Source: Phytoactinopolyspora halotolerans (lineage in GTDB: Bacteria; Actinomycetota; Actinomycetes; Jiangellales; Jiangellaceae). From it: DNA of 64,000 nucleotides. Each line of letters begins with the position of its first letter. The first letter of the stretch is position 1. Below are positions 45,173-54,483 of this stretch, in pieces. A program made the translations under genes and the position numbers. The DNA lies in NCBI RefSeq assembly GCF_010550675.1, contig NZ_JAAGOA010000013.1, forward strand, positions 62,001 to 126,000. Direction: 5' to 3'. Below the pieces are notes generated by a model. That model saw nothing but the letters and a program-made list of their open reading frames with translations, was not told the origin of the DNA and made no database searches.

Positions 45173-45723
45173 AGGGGTACGCCCTCGGTGAGGATTTTTT
45201 TCCGGATTGCGTTCAGACCACGTCGTTGCAGGGCTTTCACCGCACCCGTGGACTTCCCGATCACCACCGAGACCTGATCCACCGTCAGATCGGCGAGCAC
45301 CCGGAGCAGGACCACCTCGCGCTGGTCGTCGGAGAGCTCCGCGCACAGCTCGAACACCCGCCGCTCCCCGAGCGCGGTCAGCGCATCGTGCTCCACATCG
45401 CCACCCGGCCCGTCCAACACCAGTGGCTCGTCGGTCGGGGTCACGGGCCGCCGCGCGGCCCGCCGTCGTTCGTCGATCAGGCGACGACGCGCCACGGTGA
45501 AGACGTAGGAGCGGAACTGCGCCTCCGACCCGGAGAACGACGGCAGCTTGCCGAACACGGTCATGAAGACGTCGCTGACCATATCCTCGGGCTCACCTGC
45601 GCCCTGCAAGCGCAGGAATCCGGCGACCGACGGGGCGAACTCGTTGTATAGACGCTCGAAAGCCCACGGCGCACGCGCCCGGGCAGCATCGAGTACCCCT
45701 TCGAACCCCTCACCGATGGACAG
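45169..45723 (-). CDS. ECF-type RNA polymerase sigma factor, start codon non-standard
   Basis: Region 2 reads AFERLYNEFAPSVAGFLRLQ then EPEDMVSDVFMTVFGKLPSF and FRSYVFTVARRRLIDERRR. Region 4 is LSDDQREVVLLRVLADLTVDQVSVVIGKSTGAVKALQRRG (hallmark LSDDQREVVLLRVLA). The coding frame is open to a TGA at 45742-45744, but no ATG, GTG or TTG occurs before the TTG at 45609, which would cut off the start of region 2. A CTG at 45723, behind GGGGAGGGG, is the best upstream start (184 residues). A one-base indel from the GTG at 45745 is the other explanation. Target promoters are unknown. Confidence 0.75.
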   Translation of the reverse strand: MSIGEGFEGVLDAARARAPWAFERLYNEFAPSVAGFLRLQGAGEPEDMVSDVFMTVFGKLPSFSGSEAQFRSYVFTVARRRLIDERRRAARRPVTPTDEPLVLDGPGGDVEHDALTALGERRVFELCAELSDDQREVVLLRVLADLTVDQVSVVIGKSTGAVKALQRRGLNAIRKKILTEGVPL

Positions 45724-45890
45724 CTGGCCCCTCCCCAGACGTCACTCCCTTGTATCGGGGTAATCGCTCCCCGACCCCAGAAGGGTACGGCCTCGGGCAA
45801 AATCGCCGCAGAATCTCAGATCTTGGAACGATCACCGCCGGCGAGCGCTCCCGACACCCGGAGTGCTCCGAGGCCGCATGGCGCGCCGCA

Positions 45891-46640
45891 TCATTCGAGC
45901 GCGCGGATCGCGGCGTCGGCTTCCGCCACATTCGCGGCCAGCGTCCGCGCCAGCTCGCCGACGCGCTCGTCCACCTTCTCCCGGTCGCCGCGGATGTACA
46001 GAAACCCGATGACGTCCCCGGCCGGTATCGCCACCATGATGCCGGGCGCCTCGTTGCCATCCGGGTACGTCCAGTGGTCGCGGAGGGTGACCGCATCGCC
46101 GGGCAACCCCGTCGGCGTCGACCCCGGTTCGGCCGTGACATGAGCACCGCTCTGGTACGACACCGACGGGCACGTCCGCGGCACCGCCTCGAACACGGCC
46201 ATGGTGTCGCGGGCGCCGCCGGGCCGGTACGCGACCACTTCGACCCCCACGGTGTACCCACCGGCGTCGTGGTCGATCCACTCGTCGTTCATCCACCACC
46301 GCTGCGAACGGGCGATCCGCTGCTCGTCCGCCGGGTCCGCTTCGTCCCCGCAGAACGACGCCGTCGGCGTCTCCAGCCCGGACTCACGCTGGTAGTGCTC
46401 GTTCACCGAGAGCCCCAGCTGCGCCTCGGTGAACCGGGCAGCATCGAGAATGCGCTGGATCCGCTCCGTCGGCGGTGTGCTGGTCGTGGCCTCCGGGGAG
46501 GCGGGTTTCCAGGCTTCCTCGGAGGTGTCACTCGTCGCCGACCTGGTGACCGTCTCGGCCGACGGCTCGTCCGAGCCACCGCCGCCGGTACACCCGCACA
46601 GCAGCACCAGCACGCCTACGGCCATGGCGGCCGCCCGCAT
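45891..46640 (-). CDS. putative lipoprotein
   Basis: 249 residues. A signal peptide ending LVLLCGCTGGGG gives a lipobox-like LCGC with the lipidated Cys at about residue 17. A Ser/Thr-rich linker follows, then a domain with QRILDAARFTEAQLGLSV, SFCGDEADP and a second Cys in RTCPSVSYQ that may form a disulfide. The C-terminal half (VTLRDHWTYPDGNEAPGIMVAIPAGDVIGFLYIRGD) is typical of secreted actinobacterial proteins of unknown function with two Cys. ATG 46640 overlaps the whiA stop (ATGA). It lies at the end of the uvrC-rapZ-yvcK-whiA run. Confidence 0.7.
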   Translation of the reverse strand: MRAAAMAVGVLVLLCGCTGGGGSDEPSAETVTRSATSDTSEEAWKPASPEATTSTPPTERIQRILDAARFTEAQLGLSVNEHYQRESGLETPTASFCGDEADPADEQRIARSQRWWMNDEWIDHDAGGYTVGVEVVAYRPGGARDTMAVFEAVPRTCPSVSYQSGAHVTAEPGSTPTGLPGDAVTLRDHWTYPDGNEAPGIMVAIPAGDVIGFLYIRGDREKVDERVGELARTLAANVAEADAAIRALE

Positions 46641-47620
46641 CACGGCGCCAGCATCTCCGAGGTGAGGTTGGCTTCCGTGTTCGGGATCCCGTGATCGGCG
46701 GCCTTGCGGTCCGCCATCGCCAGCAACCGACGGATCCGCCCGGCGATGGCGTCCTTCGTCATCGGCGGATCGGCGAGCTGCCCCAGCTCTTCCAGGCTCG
46801 CCTGCTTGTGCTTCAGCCGCAGCTCGCCGGCGACTCGCAGGTGCTCCGGCACGTCTTCGGCCAGGATCTCCAGGGCGCGTTCGACGCGTGCCCCCGCGGC
46901 GACGGCCGCCCGCGCGGATCGGCGCAGGTTCGCGTCGTCGAAGTTCGCCAGCCGGTTCGCCGTCGCCCGCACCTCGCGGCGCATCCGCCGCTCTTCCCAC
47001 GCGAGCACGCTGTCGTGCGCGCCGATCCGGGTCAGCACAGCGCCGATCGCCTCACCGTCGCGGACAACCACCCGGTCGGTCCCGCGCACGTCCCGGGCCT
47101 TGGCCTGAATCCCGAGCCTCCGCGCCGCACCGACCAGCGCCAGCGCCGACTCCGGCCCCGGACAGCTCACCTCCAACGACGACGCACGACCCGGCTCGGT
47201 CAGTGAGCCGTGCGCGAGGAACGCTCCCCGCCACGCCGCCTCCGCGTCGCACAGTGCGCCGTTCACCACCTGCGCCGGCAGGCCGCGCACCGGCCGGCCG
47301 CCACCGTCCAGCAGGCCGCTCTGCCGCGCCAGATGCTCGCCGTCCTGCGCCACGCGCACCAGGTATCCGGTCCCCTTGCGAAGGCCGCCCGCCGCGACGG
47401 TCGAGAGCTCGCTGTCATGCCCGAACACGTCAGCGATGTCGCGCCGCAGCCGACGTGCGGCGACCCCCGTATCCAGCTCCGCCTCGATGACGATCTTCCC
47501 GCTGACGATGTGCAACCCGCCGCTGAAGCGCAGCAGCGCGGACACCTCCGCCTTGCGGCAACATGTCTTGGTCACCTCGAGGCGAGCCAGCTCGTCCTTC
47601 ACCGATGCTGTCATCGCCAT
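46640..47620 (-). CDS. whiA: WhiA, sporulation/cell-division transcription factor
   Basis: 326 residues. The N-terminal LAGLIDADG-like (nuclease-derived) domain has [31 protein letters not shown] and [12 protein letters not shown]. The C-terminal HTH has [26 protein letters not shown] and [17 protein letters not shown] (hallmark [10 protein letters not shown]). In streptomycetes WhiA works with WhiB at division genes; in non-sporulators it affects division and metabolism. ATG 47620 gives the usual [11 protein letters not shown] start and overlaps yvcK by 10 bp. Confidence 0.97.
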   Translation of the reverse strand: MAMTASVKDELARLEVTKTCCRKAEVSALLRFSGGLHIVSGKIVIEAELDTGVAARRLRRDIADVFGHDSELSTVAAGGLRKGTGYLVRVAQDGEHLARQSGLLDGGGRPVRGLPAQVVNGALCDAEAAWRGAFLAHGSLTEPGRASSLEVSCPGPESALALVGAARRLGIQAKARDVRGTDRVVVRDGEAIGAVLTRIGAHDSVLAWEERRMRREVRATANRLANFDDANLRRSARAAVAAGARVERALEILAEDVPEHLRVAGELRLKHKQASLEELGQLADPPMTKDAIAGRIRRLLAMADRKAADHGIPNTEANLTSEMLAP

Positions 47621-48588
47621 GGCCCGATCCTGCCACGTCCAAGGGTCCGCGCGAACGTCCAACCCAGCAGTTGGGGGTCATGTCGCGCCGATCCGTCGTC
47701 ACACGCCACGTCGGTCACCACCAGCTCGGCCCCCATCTCGGCCGCCACGCGTCGCAGCAACGGCTCGTCCGGGACCGAGCCACGGTCCGCCACCACTAGG
47801 TCGATGCGCAGGTCAGGGGCGTACGCACCGAGTACCTCGAGGTGCATCTCCGGTGTGAAGTTCGTGGTCTCGCCGCCCTCCGGGGACAGGTTGAGCGTCA
47901 CCGCCCGCAGCGCCGGGGTGGTGACCAACGCCTCACGTAGCTCCGGTACGAGCAGGTGCGGTATCACACTTGAGAACCATGAGCCGGGCCCGAGCACCAC
48001 CCACTCGGCGTCGGCGATCGCGGCCAGCGCCTCCGGGCAGGCCGGCGGATCCGGCGGGCTCAGGCTGACCGCGACGACGTCCCCCTCCACGGTCGCGACC
48101 GCGTGCTGGCCGGCGACGGTGCGGATCTCCCGGGTGCCGTCCACCGACCGATGCGGGCTGCCCACGAGTGCCTCGATATGCATCGGCACCAGCGCCATCG
48201 GAAGCACGTGCCCCTGGGCGCCGAGCAGCCGGGCCACCCATTCCAGGCCCTGCACGTGACCGCCCAGCAGATCCCATAGCGCCACGATCAGCAGGTTGCC
48301 GGCCGCGTGGTCGTGCAGTTCGCCGCCGCCGCTGAACCGGTGCTGCAGCACGTCGGCCCAGGTGCGGCCCCACTCATCGTCGCCGCAGAGCGCCGCCAGC
48401 GCCATCCGGAGATCACCCGGCGGCAGCACACCCAGCTCGCGCCGGAGCCGGCCGCTGGAGCCGCCGTCGTCGGCGACGGTCACCACCGCGGTCAGCCGGC
48501 CGGCGATCCGGCGCAGGGCGGACAGCGACGCGGCCAGGCCGTGTCCGCCGCCCAGCGCCACGACCTTCGGGCCCGCGAGTGCATCCAT
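47611..48588 (-). CDS. yvcK: YvcK/CofD-like protein (gluconeogenesis factor family)
   Basis: 325-residue cytosolic protein binding UDP-sugars; needed for normal cell shape and growth on gluconeogenic carbon in bacteria that have it. Hallmarks: [65 protein letters not shown] and [17 protein letters not shown] (motif GPGSxxSS type). It lies between rapZ and whiA, as in most Gram-positive bacteria; the three are read together. Confidence 0.95.
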   Translation of the reverse strand: MDALAGPKVVALGGGHGLAASLSALRRIAGRLTAVVTVADDGGSSGRLRRELGVLPPGDLRMALAALCGDDEWGRTWADVLQHRFSGGGELHDHAAGNLLIVALWDLLGGHVQGLEWVARLLGAQGHVLPMALVPMHIEALVGSPHRSVDGTREIRTVAGQHAVATVEGDVVAVSLSPPDPPACPEALAAIADAEWVVLGPGSWFSSVIPHLLVPELREALVTTPALRAVTLNLSPEGGETTNFTPEMHLEVLGAYAPDLRIDLVVADRGSVPDEPLLRRVAAEMGAELVVTDVACDDGSARHDPQLLGWTFARTLGRGRIGPWR

Positions 48589-48606
48589 CTAACGTCCCGC
48601 GTCTCC

Positions 48607-49602
48607 TCACTCCCGCCCAAGATCGCGGTGGACGACGAGCGTCTCGATACCGCCGGTGCGCAACCGTTCGGCCAGCGCCTCGCTCATCGCCACGCTGCGG
48701 TGCTTGCCGCCAGTGCATCCGATCCCGATGGTCACAAACTGCTTCCCTTCGCGCAGATAACCCTCGGACACGGCGCTGACCAGGTCGCCGTACCGGTTGA
48801 GGAACTCGTCCGCTCCGGCCTGAGCCAGCACGTAATCGCTCACGGCGGTGTCCGTCCCGGTCAGCGGCTGCAGGTCGGGCACCCAATGGGGATTGGGCAG
48901 GAAACGCATGTCGGCGACCATGTCGGCGTCGACCGGTATGCCGTACTTGAAGCCGAAGGAGACAATCACCGCGCGCAGACCGGCCTGTTCGGAGGCGAAG
49001 GCGGTGCGGATGCGCGCGCCCAGCTCGTGCACGTTCAGCAGCGAGGTGTCGATCACCAGATCGGCGGCGACGCGGAGGGATGCGAGTTCGGCCCGCTCAC
49101 GTTCGATCGCCTCCACCACCCGGCCATGGCCCTGCAGCGGATGCGGCCGCCGGGCGGACTCGAACCGGCGGACCAGCGCCTCGTCGCTGGCTTCAAGGAA
49201 CAGCACGGTGGGCCGGACGCCGTCCGCGGCCATGGCCTCGAGCGCACCGCGCAGCTCGCTGAAGAACACGCCACCGCGCACGTCCGCGACGACCGCGAGC
49301 CGCCTGCTCGCGTCGTCCTTGCTCACCGTGGAGACGAGATCCATCAACAACGACGGCGGGAGGTTGTCCACCACGAACCACCCGAGGTCGTCCAGCGCCG
49401 CGGTGGCGGCCGTCTTTCCCGCACCGGACATGCCGGTGACGAGTAGCACCTCGGGCATCTTCGCGTCGTCTCTCTTCTCGGTCTTCTCGCTGCTCGCGGC
49501 CTCGTCCGTCGGCGACCGCTCGTCCGTCGCGGCCTGGTCCTTCGCCGTTCGCTCGTCCGTCGCCGTTCGCTCGTTCTTCTCCGTCTGGCCATGCTCCACC
49601 AC
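48607..49602 (-). CDS. rapZ: RapZ (YvcJ) nucleotide-binding protein
   Basis: 331 residues from GTG 49602, with GGGGGAGG 6-7 nt upstream. Walker A is VTGMSGAGKTAA, then LGWFVVDNLPP, FLEASDEALVRRF and the C-terminal FGFKYGIPVDADMVADMRFLPNPHW and IGIGCTGGKHRSVA. The family binds GTP/ATP and, in enterobacteria, a small RNA; its role in actinobacteria is not settled. The first 45 residues are an atypical, charged extension with ATDER/SPTDE repeats encoded by a degenerate GACGGACGAGCG repeat. The 190 bp to uvrC hold nothing clear. Confidence 0.93.
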   Translation of the reverse strand: MVEHGQTEKNERTATDERTAKDQAATDERSPTDEAASSEKTEKRDDAKMPEVLLVTGMSGAGKTAATAALDDLGWFVVDNLPPSLLMDLVSTVSKDDASRRLAVVADVRGGVFFSELRGALEAMAADGVRPTVLFLEASDEALVRRFESARRPHPLQGHGRVVEAIERERAELASLRVAADLVIDTSLLNVHELGARIRTAFASEQAGLRAVIVSFGFKYGIPVDADMVADMRFLPNPHWVPDLQPLTGTDTAVSDYVLAQAGADEFLNRYGDLVSAVSEGYLREGKQFVTIGIGCTGGKHRSVAMSEALAERLRTGGIETLVVHRDLGRE

Positions 49603-49792
49603 CGTGCGACCTCCCCCGTCGAGTTCTCTGCCGTCCGCTCGGCAGGCAAGCGGCACTTGTGTGGCGACGTCCCATGATTCCAGCTTCCAGCCCGCGACGC
49701 GCGACGGGGCGGCTCCCAGCGCCACGGTCACCGCACCCCGGTGCTGTTCGCCTTGCCGCGGCAGCTCCGGGGTTTCCCGCAGAGGGCCCGGA

Positions 49793-51988
49793 TCAGCTGC
49801 GATCGTCGAGCACTTCGCCGGTGGCCGTGTTCACCGCCGGAGCGGACGGCCGGCCCTGGGCGAGCGTCTGCACGATCGCCTCGGCAAGGGACGGGCCGAT
49901 CCCCTTGACCTGGGTGATCTCCTCCGCACTGGCGGCCCGGAGCTTCTTCAGCGACCCGAAGTGCGCCAGCAGCGCCTTCCGCCGCGCCGGCCCCAGACCG
50001 GGGACGGCATCCAGCACGCTGTCCGTCATCGACTTGGATCGCCGCTGCCGATGGTAGGTGATGGCGAACCGGTGCGCCTCGTCCCGGATCCGTTGCAGCA
50101 GGTACAGGCCTTCACTGGTGCGTGGCAGGATCACCGGATACTCGCTGTCCGGCAGCCATACCTCCTCCAGCCGCTTGGCCAGCCCGAGCACGGGAATGTC
50201 CGGCACGCCGGACTCGTCCATCGCCTGTCGTGCCGCGTTCACCTGCGGCTGGCCACCATCGACGACGACGAGCCCCGGCGTGTAGGCGAACCTGCGAAGC
50301 TTGCCCGTCTCCGGGTCGATCCGGGACGGCCGCAACCCGGGAGCGTCCCCGGCGCCTTCACCCTCGGCACCCTCACCCCCAGTGCCCATGCCTCCAGTGC
50401 CCATGCCTCCAGTGCCCATGCCTCCAGTCCCTGCGCTCCCGGCAGCCAAGCCCCCAGAGTCAGCGCCCCCCATGCCCGCGTCGGCAGCTGCACCTGCATG
50501 TGCATCTGCATCGGCGGCGCCTCGTGCCGAGACAACCGTCTGTTCCATCGCTTCGGCGGTGACCTCGCCGGGAGCCTCGTCCGTTTCCGTGGCGCGGCGG
50601 CGGAACCGGCGACGCAGCACCTCCCGGATGGCGGCGACGTCGTCCGTGCCGGACTCCCCACGCACCCCGAACTTGCGATACTCGCTCTTCCGGGGCAGGC
50701 CATCCTCGAAGACGACCATCGACCCCACCACCTCGGTGCCGGCGAGGTTGGAGATGTCGTAGCACTCGATCCGCAAAGGCGGCTCGTCCAGCTCGAGCGC
50801 CTCCTGGATCTCCTCCAGCGCACGGTTCCGGGTGGTCAGATCGCTGGCTCGCTTCGACTTGTGCAGTTTGAGCGTCTGCGCGGCGTTGCGTGTCACGGTG
50901 TCCAGCAACGCCCGTTTGTCACCACGCTGTGGAATCCTGAGCTCGACCTTGCCTCCGCGCAGCTCGGTCAGCAGCTCGAGCAGCGCGTCCGCCTCGCGTT
51001 CGTCATCGGGCACGGCCGGCACCAAGATCTCCCTCGGTACCGCCTCGCCCCCGGACTCGCTGTAGAGCTGCAACAGGAACCGTTCGACCAGCTCGCCCGT
51101 GGACGCGTCCTCGGCCTTGTCCGCCACCCAGCCGCGCTGTCCCCGTACCCGACCGCCACGGACGTAGAAGATCTGAATCGCCACCTCGAGCGGATCGTCG
51201 GCCAGAGCCACCACGTCCGCATCCGTGCCGTCGCCGAGCACGACGGCATTGGCTTCCATCGCCCGCTCCAGCGCGGCGATGTCGTCGCGCAGCCGGGCGG
51301 CGCGTTCGAAGTCCAGCTCGGCGGCCGCCGATTTCATCTCCCGTTCCAGCCGCTTGACGTACGTGGTGGTCTTGCCGTCGAGGAAAGCCACCAGGTCGTC
51401 GACGATGTCCCGATGCTCCTCCGCGCTGACCCGGTCGACGCATGGTGCGGAGCACTTACCGATGTAACCGAGCAGGCACGGCCGGCCGATCTGCCGGGAC
51501 CGGTTGAACACGCCCTTGGAGCAGCTCCGTACCGGGAACACGCGGAGCAGCTGATCCAGCGTCTCGCGGATGGCCCAGGCGTGCGCGTACGGGCCGAAGT
51601 AGCGGATGCCGCGCTTCTTCGCGCCGCGCATGACCAATGCCCGTGGGTACTCCTCGTTCAGTGTCACGGCGAGGTACGGGTACGACTTGTCGTCGCGGTA
51701 GCGGACGTTGAACCGCGGGTCGTACTCCTTGATCCAGGAGTACTCCAGCTGCAGCGCCTCCACCTCGGTGCGGACCACGGTCCACTCGACCTTGGCCGCC
51801 GTCGTGACCATCGCCAGCGTCCGCGGATGCAGCGCGGAGAGATCCTGGAAGTACGACGACAGGCGTGAGCGCAGGCTCTTGGCCTTGCCGACGTAGATCA
51901 CCCGGCCGTCGGCATCGCTGAACCGGTACACACCGGGGTCGACGGGAATGGAACCCGGAGCGGGGCGGTAGGTCGATGGGTCAGCCAC
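49793..51988 (-). CDS. uvrC: UvrC, excinuclease ABC subunit C
   Basis: 731 residues; makes the two incisions in nucleotide excision repair. The GIY-YIG domain ([25 protein letters not shown]) is at about 20-95, a Cys region [16 protein letters not shown] at about 170, the UVR motif [18 protein letters not shown] at about 235, then the RNase H-like nuclease domain ([25 protein letters not shown] ... [13 protein letters not shown]) and C-terminal HhH motifs ([25 protein letters not shown] type). An insert of about 95 residues rich in Gly/Ala/Met interrupts the nuclease domain. GTG 51988 fits an AAGGTGGGG site; GTG 51997 is possible. No SOS box was found upstream. Confidence 0.95.
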   Translation of the reverse strand: MADPSTYRPAPGSIPVDPGVYRFSDADGRVIYVGKAKSLRSRLSSYFQDLSALHPRTLAMVTTAAKVEWTVVRTEVEALQLEYSWIKEYDPRFNVRYRDDKSYPYLAVTLNEEYPRALVMRGAKKRGIRYFGPYAHAWAIRETLDQLLRVFPVRSCSKGVFNRSRQIGRPCLLGYIGKCSAPCVDRVSAEEHRDIVDDLVAFLDGKTTTYVKRLEREMKSAAAELDFERAARLRDDIAALERAMEANAVVLGDGTDADVVALADDPLEVAIQIFYVRGGRVRGQRGWVADKAEDASTGELVERFLLQLYSESGGEAVPREILVPAVPDDEREADALLELLTELRGGKVELRIPQRGDKRALLDTVTRNAAQTLKLHKSKRASDLTTRNRALEEIQEALELDEPPLRIECYDISNLAGTEVVGSMVVFEDGLPRKSEYRKFGVRGESGTDDVAAIREVLRRRFRRRATETDEAPGEVTAEAMEQTVVSARGAADADAHAGAAADAGMGGADSGGLAAGSAGTGGMGTGGMGTGGMGTGGEGAEGEGAGDAPGLRPSRIDPETGKLRRFAYTPGLVVVDGGQPQVNAARQAMDESGVPDIPVLGLAKRLEEVWLPDSEYPVILPRTSEGLYLLQRIRDEAHRFAITYHRQRRSKSMTDSVLDAVPGLGPARRKALLAHFGSLKKLRAASAEEITQVKGIGPSLAEAIVQTLAQGRPSAPAVNTATGEVLDDRS
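50370..50429 (-). repeat. 15-bp tandem repeat inside uvrC
   Basis: Three near-perfect units of CCCATGCCTCCAGTG (50385-50399, 50400-50414, 50415-50429) and a decayed fourth at 50370-50384 encode GTGGM repeats in the insert within the nuclease domain. The unit is a multiple of three, so copy number could vary without loss of frame. Confidence 0.8.
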
Positions 51989-51997
51989 GTTCCCCAC

Positions 51998-52721
51998 CTT
52001 ACGAACCGCGACTGACGAGCGACCGCATCCCGGCCCGTACCTCCGCCCTCACGAGCCTGCGGGCCGCACCACCACGCCGCGGCATCGCCACGCGGCGGCA
52101 CGGCCGCACCGCGACCCGGCGATGCGACACAAGACGGCGGCGCGACACGAGACGAACCTCGCACTCCAGCCCTGTGTAGGCGCACTCGCATCGTCCACCG
52201 CATGCGTGTAGAGGTGCCGCATACGGCGCATACCGCGGCCATCCTCGCGATCTTCGCGCCGCTCTCCGTCTGGTGTTCAAGCGGACCGAACGAGAACACG
52301 TGCATGGTGCGCTGAGTGCACGCGCATGGTGCGCTGAGAGGTCGCGAGACGGACTCGGCAAGCGCCTTCCAACGGCCACTCAACGCACCATGTCCGCACA
52401 CCCGGGACAGGTCACACCTGTACCGGTTGTGGATCACACGACCACTCGCGCATACCCGGCAGCACAACGTCACGCGATGATTCACGCTTCAGCGCTCACG
52501 GAACGTCGCCAGGTTGACGCTGACGCCGCCCTGGGGCCGCTCGCCACCGATCCGGCACAGCCCGACCATGGGGCAAACATCCGCGGTCAAGAGGACGGCC
52601 GCGGATGGCGGAGGCGGCACGACGTATGTGGACGCGAGCCGCAGCAGCCGGGGCCGAGTGCAACCGGAGACACGTTGTGGACGTCGTGAACGCTCCTGGC
52701 CGGCGTGACCGGGGTAACAAT
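51998..52721. other. long intergenic region between uvrC and the ceb operon
   Basis: More than 700 bp without a convincing gene. It holds repeated CATGGTGCGCTGAG words (52302-52392), a 9-bp stem at 52578-52607 (CATCCGCGG/CCGCGGATG, 12-nt loop) and CGACACRAGACG-type repeats near 52120-52155. ORFs here have poor third-position bias. Confidence 0.5.
52302..52392. repeat. CATGGTGCGYTGAG repeats, two direct and one inverted
   Basis: GCATGGTGCGCTGAG occurs at 52302-52316 and 52324-52338 (22-bp period). CTCAACGCACCATG at 52379-52392 is the reverse complement of the core with one change. The second and third copies could form a 14-bp stem with a 40-nt loop. Confidence 0.7.
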
Positions 52722-52737
52722 TTGGGAACGCTCCCAA
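52722..52737. promoter_or_regulatory. CebR-type operator 1 of the cellobiose operon
   Basis: TTGGGAACGCTCCCAA contains a 13-of-14 match to the CebR box TGGGAGCGCTCCCA known from streptomycetes. It is about 55 bp upstream of operator 2, centre to centre, and upstream of a possible -35 (TTGATC, 52746-52751). Confidence 0.8.
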
Positions 52738-52776
52738 GTCGTCCCTTGATCACGGCGAAACAGAGCTGCAACGCTC

Positions 52777-52792
52777 TTGGGAGCGCTCCCGG
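52777..52792. promoter_or_regulatory. CebR-type operator 2 of the cellobiose operon
   Basis: TTGGGAGCGCTCCCGG has a perfect GGGAGC/GCTCCC core and matches 13 of 14 positions of the CebR box. It lies just downstream of the candidate -10 (AACGCT, 52770-52775), so a bound repressor would cover the transcription start. With operator 1 it could support looping. Confidence 0.82.
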
Positions 52793-52915
52793 CGGCACTG
52801 TCCCTCACTCGGGACGGCGATGTTCCGGCAATCGAGACGGGTCACGACGCCGACGGCTCCGCATGCGATACACGTCCCCACCACACGACCTGGCACCTGG
52901 GAGGGATCAGGAAGG

Positions 52916-54274
52916 ATGAGCGTGAGAACGAACCGCACCTGTCAGACGCTCGCCGTGCTCGGCACGGCGGCTTTGCTGCTCACAGCATGCAGCGGCGACG
53001 ACGACGACACCGAAACATCGGATACTTCCGACTCGTCCGACTCGTCCGACACCACCGAATCCGACGGCGATCCGGAACAGATCACGTTGACCGTCGACGT
53101 CTTCGGCGAGCAGGGCTTCGGCTACGAGGCCCTGTACGAGCAGTACCAGCAGGAGAATCCGCACATCACCATCGAAGAGCGCGGCTCCGGCCTCGGCGTC
53201 GGCGATTACAACGACCGGCTGACCCAGTGGATCACCGCGGGCGAAGGCGCAGGCGACGTCGTCGCACTCGAAGAGGGCATCATCACGCAGTTCTACGCCC
53301 AGCTGGACCGGTTCGTAGACCTGACCGAGTACGGCGCGGCCGAACTCGAAGGCAACTACCTGCCCTGGAAGTGGGAGCAGGGCACTCAGGACGGCTTCAT
53401 CCTCGGGCTCGGCACCGACGTGGGCTCGATGGCCATGTGCTACCGCCGCGACCTGTTCGACGAGGCCGGCCTGCCCACCGACCGGGACGAGGTATCCGCG
53501 CTCTGGCCCACCTGGGAGGAGTTCACCGCTGTGGGGCAGGACTTCGTCGCAGCCGGCACCGATGCCTACTTCCTGGACGGCGCCACCAACGTCTACAACA
53601 GCATCCTCATGCAGGAAGCCGGCAACAACACCGGTTACACGTACTACAACACGAGCAATGAGCTCGACCTCGACAACCCCGACATCCGGACGGCGTGGGA
53701 CCTCACCGTCGACATGATCAATGCCGACCTCTCCGCCGGATACCAGTCGTTCTCCGAGGAGTGGAACGCCGGGTTCGCCTCCGCGAGCTTCGCCACGATC
53801 GCCTGTCCGGCGTGGATGACCGGCGTGATCGCAGGTGCGGCCGGTGAGGAAGCCTCCGGTCAGTGGGACATCGCTGACGCGCCCGGAGACGGTGGCAACT
53901 GGGGCGGTTCCTTCCTCGCCGTGCCCGCCGAGAGCGAGCACCCGGAGGAGGCGGCTCGCCTCGCCCAGTACCTGACCTCACCTGACGCGCACATCGAGGC
54001 GTTCGAGCAGCTCGGCAACCTCCCGTCCTCGCCGCAGGCACTCGAGGACGAAGGGGTGCTGGCCGCCACCAACGAGTACTTCAACGACGCACCCATCGGC
54101 CAGATCTTCGCCCAGGGTGCCCAAGATCTGCGACCCGTCCATCTCGGCCCGCAGAACAACGCGATCCGCACGGAGTACGAGAACTCGCTCCGCGCGATCG
54201 ACCAGGGCGAGCTGACACCCGACGAGGCGTGGGAGCAGGCCCGTAACAACGCCTCCGGCATCGGCGGAGGCTGA
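52916..54274 (+). CDS. cebE: cellobiose/cello-oligosaccharide ABC transporter, substrate-binding lipoprotein
   Basis: 452 residues. Lipoprotein signal peptide with lipobox LLLTACSG (Cys about residue 26), then an acidic Asp/Ser/Thr linker, then a family 1 sugar-binding fold (LTVDVFGEQGFGYEALYEQYQQENPHI ... EEWNAGFASASFATIACPAWMTGV ... GSFLAVPAESEHPEEAARLAQYL). Captures the sugar outside the cell and docks on CebFG. The assignment to cellobiose rests on operon content (GH1 glucosidase, CebR-type boxes), not on the binding site. GGGAGGG is 10 nt before ATG 52916. A long stem-loop follows the gene. Confidence 0.88.
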   Translation: MSVRTNRTCQTLAVLGTAALLLTACSGDDDDTETSDTSDSSDSSDTTESDGDPEQITLTVDVFGEQGFGYEALYEQYQQENPHITIEERGSGLGVGDYNDRLTQWITAGEGAGDVVALEEGIITQFYAQLDRFVDLTEYGAAELEGNYLPWKWEQGTQDGFILGLGTDVGSMAMCYRRDLFDEAGLPTDRDEVSALWPTWEEFTAVGQDFVAAGTDAYFLDGATNVYNSILMQEAGNNTGYTYYNTSNELDLDNPDIRTAWDLTVDMINADLSAGYQSFSEEWNAGFASASFATIACPAWMTGVIAGAAGEEASGQWDIADAPGDGGNWGGSFLAVPAESEHPEEAARLAQYLTSPDAHIEAFEQLGNLPSSPQALEDEGVLAATNEYFNDAPIGQIFAQGAQDLRPVHLGPQNNAIRTEYENSLRAIDQGELTPDEAWEQARNNASGIGGG

Positions 54275-54297
54275 GCCGACCGCCCTCGGCCACAAGC

Positions 54298-54358
54298 GCC
54301 GGTCAGGTATTCGCATCGGCTCCTACCCACGGCCGGCCGGATGCGGGTCCTGACCGGC
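54298..54358 (+). promoter_or_regulatory. long stem-loop between cebE and cebF
   Basis: The outer arms GCCGGTCAGG (54298-54307) and CCTGACCGGC (54349-54358) and the inner arms CGCATC (54312-54317) and GATGCG (54340-54345) pair perfectly. Such stems after binding-protein genes often protect the upstream mRNA or end most transcripts, raising binding protein over permease. Confidence 0.7.
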
Positions 54359-54483
54359 CCGGGCCGCGGGCTCGGCATTCGCCCATCCGAGCGCGTGTCG
54401 AGCCCGCAGCCGACGGCGACGGCGCCCGCCCAAGAACCCTCGTTGCGACTGTCACTACCGTCCCACGCGGAGGATCCACACCG

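Noticed and set aside
48848-51868. Very long open frame antisense to rapZ and uvrC (about 1000 codons)
   Set aside because: It is the mirror of well-conserved genes on the other strand. In GC-rich DNA such shadows stay open by codon bias. Its translation has no recognisable domain.
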